From positions 310,001-374,000 of the forward strand of contig NZ_QICJ01000001.1 in NCBI RefSeq assembly GCF_003201105.1: DNA of 64,000 bases, in the 5' to 3' direction. Position 1 is the first letter of the stretch. Each line of letters opens with the position of its first letter. The notes below the pieces were generated by a model. The model saw nothing but the letters and a program-made list of their open reading frames with translations. It did not search any database and was not told the DNA's origin. The translations under genes and the position numbers were made by a program. Below are positions 59,741 through 64,000 of this stretch, piece after piece. This DNA comes from Dyella sp. AtDHG13 (GTDB lineage Bacteria; Pseudomonadota; Gammaproteobacteria; Xanthomonadales; Rhodanobacteraceae).

Positions 59741-59883
59741 GGGGTTCTCCTTCGGGTGGGTTTGCTCCGGAAAACGCCAGCGTGAAAACGGCGATGACGG
59801 AGGCGCCCGAAAGCGATGGCTGCGATTCATGCAAACCGCAGCAACCATTCATGCTGACGGCAAACTTGCCGACGCCGTGCGCG

Positions 59884-61251
59884 TCAGTGCTGCGCGAGCC
59901 GCTCCATGACGCTGCGATAGCGCGCGGCGATGCGCTCCTCGTCGCGATGCACGAAACCGCGCACCACCCACTCCCCGCCCACCATCACATCGCGCACCAG
60001 GGACGCGTTGCCGGCAAACAGAAAACTGTCGATCACAGAACGCTCGTCGCGCGCGGCCAGCAGCGGCGCGCGATCATCCAGCACCAGCAGGTCCGCGCGC
60101 GCGTTCGCGCGCAGCTCGCCGATGGGCAGGCCGGACGCCGTCGCGCCACCATGCAAGGCCGCGCGCCACAGCGTCTCGCCCACGCTGTCGCCCTGATGGC
60201 AAGCGGCGATGTTGCGATGGCGCGTGGACAGGCGCTGGCCGTATTCCAGCCAGCGCAGTTCCTCGACCGGCGACACGGAGATGTGCGAATCGGAGCCGAC
60301 GCCCAGCGTGCCCTTCGCGTCGATGTAGTCCGCCAGCGGAAACAGGCCATCGCCCAGATTCGCCTCGGTGGTGGGACACAGGCCCGCCACAGCACCGCTG
60401 CGCGCGATCTGCGCGGTTTCCGCGTCGCTCAGGTGCGTGGCGTGCACCAGCGTCCAGCGCGCGTCGACCGGCGCGTGATCGAACAGCCATTCCACCGGCC
60501 GCGCGCCACGCGTGGCGAGACAATCCTGCACTTCGCCGATCTGCTCGGCGATATGGATGTGGATCGGGCAATCCTTGCTCGCGTCGTTGGCGAGTATCTG
60601 CCGCAACGCGTCCTCCGGCACGGCGCGCAGCGAATGCAGCGCGATGCCCACGCGCAGCTTGTCGCTTTCGTGCGCGCGCAGGCTTTCCAGCAGCCGCAGA
60701 TAGGACGGCACATCATGGCCGAAGCGGCGCTGGCGCGGCGCCAGCGGCCGGCCATCGAAGCCGCCGCTCATGTACAGCACCGGCAGCAAGGTCAGCGCGA
60801 TGCCCGCCTCGCGCGCCGCTTCGATCAGCGCCAGCGACATGGCCTCCGGCTGCGCATACGGCGTGCCGTCGGGCTGGTGATGCAGGTAGTGGAACTCGCA
60901 CACCTGCGTATAGCCGGCCTTGAGCATTTCCACGTAGAGCTGGGCGGCGATGGCCTGCAGCTCGTCCGGCCCGATGGTGGCGGCGAAGGCATACATGGTT
61001 TCGCGCCAGGTCCAGAAACTATCGTCACTCTTACCCTTGCGTTCGGCCAGCCCCGCCATCGCGCGCTGGAACGCATGCGAATGCAGGTTCGGCATGCCGG
61101 GCAGCACCCAGCGTCCCAGCCGCTCGCCCTCGCCTGCCCCGACGCCGGCCAGCATGCCGCCGTCGTCCACTTCCAGCAGCGCGTCCGAGGTCCAACCTTG
61201 CGGCGTCCAGAGACGATCGGCGGTGTAACGGGTCGCAATGGTGCCTGCCAT
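59884..61251 (-). CDS. hutF: Formimidoylglutamate deiminase
   Basis: Amidohydrolase of 455 residues that turns formimidoyl-glutamate into formyl-glutamate plus ammonia, the branch of histidine degradation used by pseudomonads and relatives. Zinc-site and family motifs: LPGMPNLHSHAFQRAMAGLAER (N-terminal HxH), QVCEFHYLHHQPDG, IHIHIAEQIGEVQD, LVHATHLSD and GVGSDSHIS with the catalytic Asp. The start MAGTIATRY follows AGGAG. The HutU step is encoded at 39771-41441; hutG, hutH and hutI are not in the window. Confidence 0.94.
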   Translation of the reverse strand: MAGTIATRYTADRLWTPQGWTSDALLEVDDGGMLAGVGAGEGERLGRWVLPGMPNLHSHAFQRAMAGLAERKGKSDDSFWTWRETMYAFAATIGPDELQAIAAQLYVEMLKAGYTQVCEFHYLHHQPDGTPYAQPEAMSLALIEAAREAGIALTLLPVLYMSGGFDGRPLAPRQRRFGHDVPSYLRLLESLRAHESDKLRVGIALHSLRAVPEDALRQILANDASKDCPIHIHIAEQIGEVQDCLATRGARPVEWLFDHAPVDARWTLVHATHLSDAETAQIARSGAVAGLCPTTEANLGDGLFPLADYIDAKGTLGVGSDSHISVSPVEELRWLEYGQRLSTRHRNIAACHQGDSVGETLWRAALHGGATASGLPIGELRANARADLLVLDDRAPLLAARDERSVIDSFLFAGNASLVRDVMVGGEWVVRGFVHRDEERIAARYRSVMERLAQH

Positions 61252-61332
61252 GACCGGACTCCTGGGAAACAGACACCGAGTGTAACCGTTCGATAAGCCG
61301 TCTCGTTCACATCGATACGGCATAATGCGGCG

Positions 61333-62907
61333 ATGGCCAAGAAAAACCAGGAACACACCCCGAAGCTGCTGGTGCGGCAGGCCAAGCCCGCCGACGTGCC
61401 CGCGCTGGTCGATCTCACCGCACGCGTCTATACCCCGGAATGGGGCCATGCGGCGGAAATGCTGCGCTCACAGCAGACGCACTTTCCCGAGGGACAGTTT
61501 GTCGTGGAGTACGAGGGTAAGGTCGTCGGCTATTGCGCGACCTTCCGCATCGACGAGGCCGCGGCGCTGGCGCCGCATACCTGGATGCAGATCACCGGCG
61601 GCGGAATGGCTTCGCGCCATCGCCGCGACGGCAACTGGCTGTACGGCATGGAAGTGGTGGTGCATCCGGACTACCGCAACATGCGCATCGGCCAGCGCCT
61701 GTACCAGGCCCGCAAGCGCCTGTGCACCGACCTGAAGCTGCGCGGCATCGTGTTCGGCGGCCGCATTCCCGGCCTTGCGCGCAACCTGCACCGCTACGGC
61801 AGCGCGGAGGCTTACGTGCAGGCCGTGGTCGAGGGCAGGCGCCGCGACCTCACGCTCAGTTTCCAGCTGAGCAACGAGTTCGAGGTGATCGGCCTGCTGC
61901 GTGGCTACGTGCCTTCCGACTACGAGTCGCTGGGTTATGCCGCGCACCTGGTGTGGCGCAATCCGCAGCTGCTGGACCAGCCGGACATTCCCTCCATTCC
62001 GTCCACGCAGCGCCTGCCTGACCTGGTGCGCGTGGCGTCGGTGCAATACCAGCAGCGGCGCATCCGTTCGTTCGAGGAGTTCGCCACGCAGGTGGAGTAT
62101 TTCACCGACATCGCGGCCGACTACAGCGCGGATTTCGTCACCTTCCCCGAGCTGATCACCCTGCAGCTGCTGTCGATCGAGAACGAGGAACTCTCGCCGG
62201 TCGAGTCGATCCGCAAGCTCAGCCAGTACACACCGCAGGTGAAGGAGCTCTTCAGCCGGCTGGCCGTGCACTACAACATCAACATCATCGCGGGCTCGCA
62301 TCCCACCGAGCAGGCCAACGGCGACATCCACAACGTCTGCTACGTATGCCTGCGCGACGGTTCGATCCACGAGCAGGAGAAGATCCACCCCACGCCGAGC
62401 GAACGCACGGTGTGGAACATCACCGGCGGCGACACCGCGGCCACCATCCAGACCGACTGCGGCCCCATCGGCGTGATGATCTGCTACGACTCGGAATTCC
62501 CCGAGGTCGCGCGCCATCTCACCGATCAGGGCGCCTTGATCCTGTTCGTGCCGTTCTGCACGGACGTGCGCGAGGGTTACCTGCGCGTGCGCTACTGCTC
62601 GCAGGCGCGCGCCATCGAAAACCAGTGCTACGTGGTACTTTCGGGCAACGTCGGCAACCTGCCGGGCGTAAACAATTTCGATATCCAGTACGGCCAGAGC
62701 TGCATTCTCACGCCGAGCGATTTTCCCTTCGCCCGCGATGGCATCGCGGCCGACTCCACACCGAACATAGAAACCGTGCTCTTCGCCGACCTGCATCTGG
62801 AAAGCCTTGCCCGCGCCCGCAATGCCGGCGCCGTGCAGAACCTCAAGGACCGCCGCTTCGACCTCTACGAAACGCGCTGGACCCGCAAGTCCGAGGCGTC
62901 CTTGTGA
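61333..62907 (+). CDS. GNAT acetyltransferase fused to a carbon-nitrogen hydrolase
   Basis: Bifunctional cytosolic protein of 524 residues. Residues 1-165 are a GNAT fold (LVRQAKPADVPALVDLTARVY; GMEVVVHPDYRNMRIGQRLY with the acetyl-CoA loop). Residues about 225-510 are a nitrilase/amidase with the Glu-Lys-Cys triad in VTFPELITL, EQEKIHPTPSE and MICYDSEFPEVARHL. The fusion is a known conserved arrangement of unknown substrate. It overlaps the downstream ClC channel gene by GTGA, suggesting joint regulation. It is divergent from hutF. Confidence 0.92.
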   Translation: MAKKNQEHTPKLLVRQAKPADVPALVDLTARVYTPEWGHAAEMLRSQQTHFPEGQFVVEYEGKVVGYCATFRIDEAAALAPHTWMQITGGGMASRHRRDGNWLYGMEVVVHPDYRNMRIGQRLYQARKRLCTDLKLRGIVFGGRIPGLARNLHRYGSAEAYVQAVVEGRRRDLTLSFQLSNEFEVIGLLRGYVPSDYESLGYAAHLVWRNPQLLDQPDIPSIPSTQRLPDLVRVASVQYQQRRIRSFEEFATQVEYFTDIAADYSADFVTFPELITLQLLSIENEELSPVESIRKLSQYTPQVKELFSRLAVHYNINIIAGSHPTEQANGDIHNVCYVCLRDGSIHEQEKIHPTPSERTVWNITGGDTAATIQTDCGPIGVMICYDSEFPEVARHLTDQGALILFVPFCTDVREGYLRVRYCSQARAIENQCYVVLSGNVGNLPGVNNFDIQYGQSCILTPSDFPFARDGIAADSTPNIETVLFADLHLESLARARNAGAVQNLKDRRFDLYETRWTRKSEASL

Positions 62908-64000
62908 GCCATCCGGACGAGGAACGCGAACGCCCGGCCGCCACCGTCACGGGACGCCTCCAGCAGCTGGTCAATTCGGACCTGTTCTCGCCGGTGCAAT
63001 GGCGCCGGCGCATCCTGTTCTGGGGCGGCGCAGTGCTGGTGGGCCTGGCCGCCATCGGTTTCGCGCGAGCGGCCGACTGGGCGTTCGACGTCTTCCACGG
63101 CGTGGTCACGCACAACCGCTACTGGGCGTTCCTGATCACGCCGGCGATGTTCGCGCTGCTGGCATGGCTGACCGAAGGCGCGCTCAAGCCCACGCGCGGC
63201 TCGGGCATTCCGCAAGCCATCGCCGCACTGAAGATCGAGGACGAAGGCTTCCGCGGCAGCCTGCTTTCGCTGCGCGTGGCCATCGGCAAGATGGCCCTGA
63301 CGCTGGCCGCCCTGCTCGGCGGCGCGTCGGTGGGACGCGAGGGCCCGACGGTGCATGTGGGCGCAGGCCTGCTCTATTCGCTGGGACGGCGTTTCGGTTT
63401 CGCGGAACCCGCTGCGGCGGGGCGCTTCATTCTTGCCGGCGCCGCCGCGGGCCTTGCCGCCGCGTTCAACACGCCGCTGGCGGGCATCGTGTTCGCCATC
63501 GAGGAAATGAGCGGCTCGTTCGAGCATCGCATGAGCGGCATCCTGCTGACCGCCGTGTTCGTGGCCGGCCTGGTCTCGCTGGGCACGCTGGGCAATTACG
63601 CCTATTTCGGCCACTTCGACATCGGCCTGCCGCTGGGCAAAGCGTGGTGGGCGGTGCTGGCCACGGGCATCGTGTGCGGCCTCGCCGGCGGTTTCTTCGC
63701 GCGGCTGATCCTACCGCACGACACGGGCTTCCGTGGCTTCGTCGGACGCCTGCGCGCACGCCAGCCGGTGGTGTTCGCCGCTGCCTGCGGCCTGGCGCTG
63801 GTCCTGCTCAGCCAGCTCACGCATACCGGCCTCTACGGCACCGGCTATGCGCAGGCCAAAGACATTCTTGAGGGTCATGCCAACACGGTGCAGAGCTTCG
63901 GCCTGCTGAAGTTCCTGGGCAATATCGCCTCGTACTGGGCCGGCATTCCCGGCGGCATCTTCTCGCCGGCGCTCGCGGTGGGCGCGGGGCTGGGCAACAA
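62904..64000 (+). CDS. ClC-family chloride channel/antiporter, C-terminus cut by window edge
   Basis: Membrane transporter, 365 residues visible. It starts with GTG that overlaps the stop of the GNAT-nitrilase gene. ClC selectivity motifs are intact: GSGIP, GREGPTVHVGAG with the gating Glu, FNTPLAGIVFAIEEM with the proton Glu pair, and IPGGIFSPALAVGAGLGN at the right edge. The gating and inner glutamates suggest a Cl-/H+ antiporter rather than a channel. The central Tyr and any CBS domains lie beyond base 64000. Possible roles are acid resistance or fluoride/chloride homeostasis. Confidence 0.92.
   Translation, partial: MSHPDEERERPAATVTGRLQQLVNSDLFSPVQWRRRILFWGGAVLVGLAAIGFARAADWAFDVFHGVVTHNRYWAFLITPAMFALLAWLTEGALKPTRGSGIPQAIAALKIEDEGFRGSLLSLRVAIGKMALTLAALLGGASVGREGPTVHVGAGLLYSLGRRFGFAEPAAAGRFILAGAAAGLAAAFNTPLAGIVFAIEEMSGSFEHRMSGILLTAVFVAGLVSLGTLGNYAYFGHFDIGLPLGKAWWAVLATGIVCGLAGGFFARLILPHDTGFRGFVGRLRARQPVVFAAACGLALVLLSQLTHTGLYGTGYAQAKDILEGHANTVQSFGLLKFLGNIASYWAGIPGGIFSPALAVGAGLGN

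Noticed and set aside
1-64000. CRISPR arrays, tRNA or rRNA genes, intact insertion sequences.
   Set aside because: None could be recognised by reading both strands; only transposon-end-like remnants and REPINs were found.

Overview
The window looks like chromosome of a high-GC gammaproteobacterium. Gene content and protein style (an RND operon under TetR, DUF6496 and YqjI-like proteins, HutU/HutF histidine degradation, abundant GGDEF proteins, an orphan VgrG island) fit the Xanthomonadales, perhaps Rhodanobacteraceae such as Dyella, Luteibacter or Rhodanobacter. That placement is inference from recognised protein styles; no marker gene or rRNA is present. No tRNA, rRNA, CRISPR array or intact transposase was seen.

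Layout. 1-2108: MerR/CueR-like regulator and copper-type P-ATPase operon (ATPase cut by the left edge) with a textbook MerR promoter. 2109-4370: scarred region holding repeated transposon-end-like motifs, the C-terminal stub of an M13 peptidase, a Tat-exported serine beta-lactamase-like enzyme and a gene-free stretch. 4371-4865: PsiE. 4970-11536: three-gene RND efflux operon (adaptor, pump, outer-membrane channel, each overlapping by ATGA), divergent from its TetR regulator across a 32-bp palindrome. 11766-14547: SrpA-like peroxidase plus cytochrome b561, then a self-regulated TetR with a PaaI thioesterase. 14552-17079: histone-like DUF6496 protein and an ABC exporter. 17208-17383: REPIN. 17482-18511: YqjI-like PadR regulator with a natural His6 tract, overlapping a Fur-like protein that lacks the metal site. 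18523-26384: endonuclease V, MscS channel, AraC regulator, DUF72, an RNase Sa-like secreted RNase with barstar, S4 protein, arylamine N-acetyltransferase, lipoprotein MsrA.

26548-34192 is the most interesting block: an orphan type VI secretion island with a VgrG carrying a C-terminal amidase-like toxin domain, its DUF3828 immunity candidate, a lipase effector with a Tli4-type immunity lipoprotein, a PAAR tip protein and one unrecognised gene. No T6SS sheath, tube or ATPase genes are in the window, so this is an auxiliary effector module for an apparatus encoded elsewhere.

34236-64000: GGDEF-EAL protein, TenA/PqqC-like putative diiron enzyme, MAPEG protein, class A beta-lactamase, HutU, Ada-AlkA fusion with Ogt, nucleotide pyrophosphatase-like lipoprotein, second REPIN, MFS exporter, membrane diguanylate cyclase behind a possible structured leader, glycosidase-like DUF6067 protein with an EF-hand esterase, DMT exporter, a CpxA/CpxR-like two-component operon divergent from a Spy/CpxP protein with a perfect CpxR box between them, aldo/keto reductase with divergent LysR, HutF, a GNAT-nitrilase fusion overlapping a ClC channel cut by the right edge. 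Recurring themes are envelope stress, efflux, beta-lactam and alkylation defence, and interbacterial competition.
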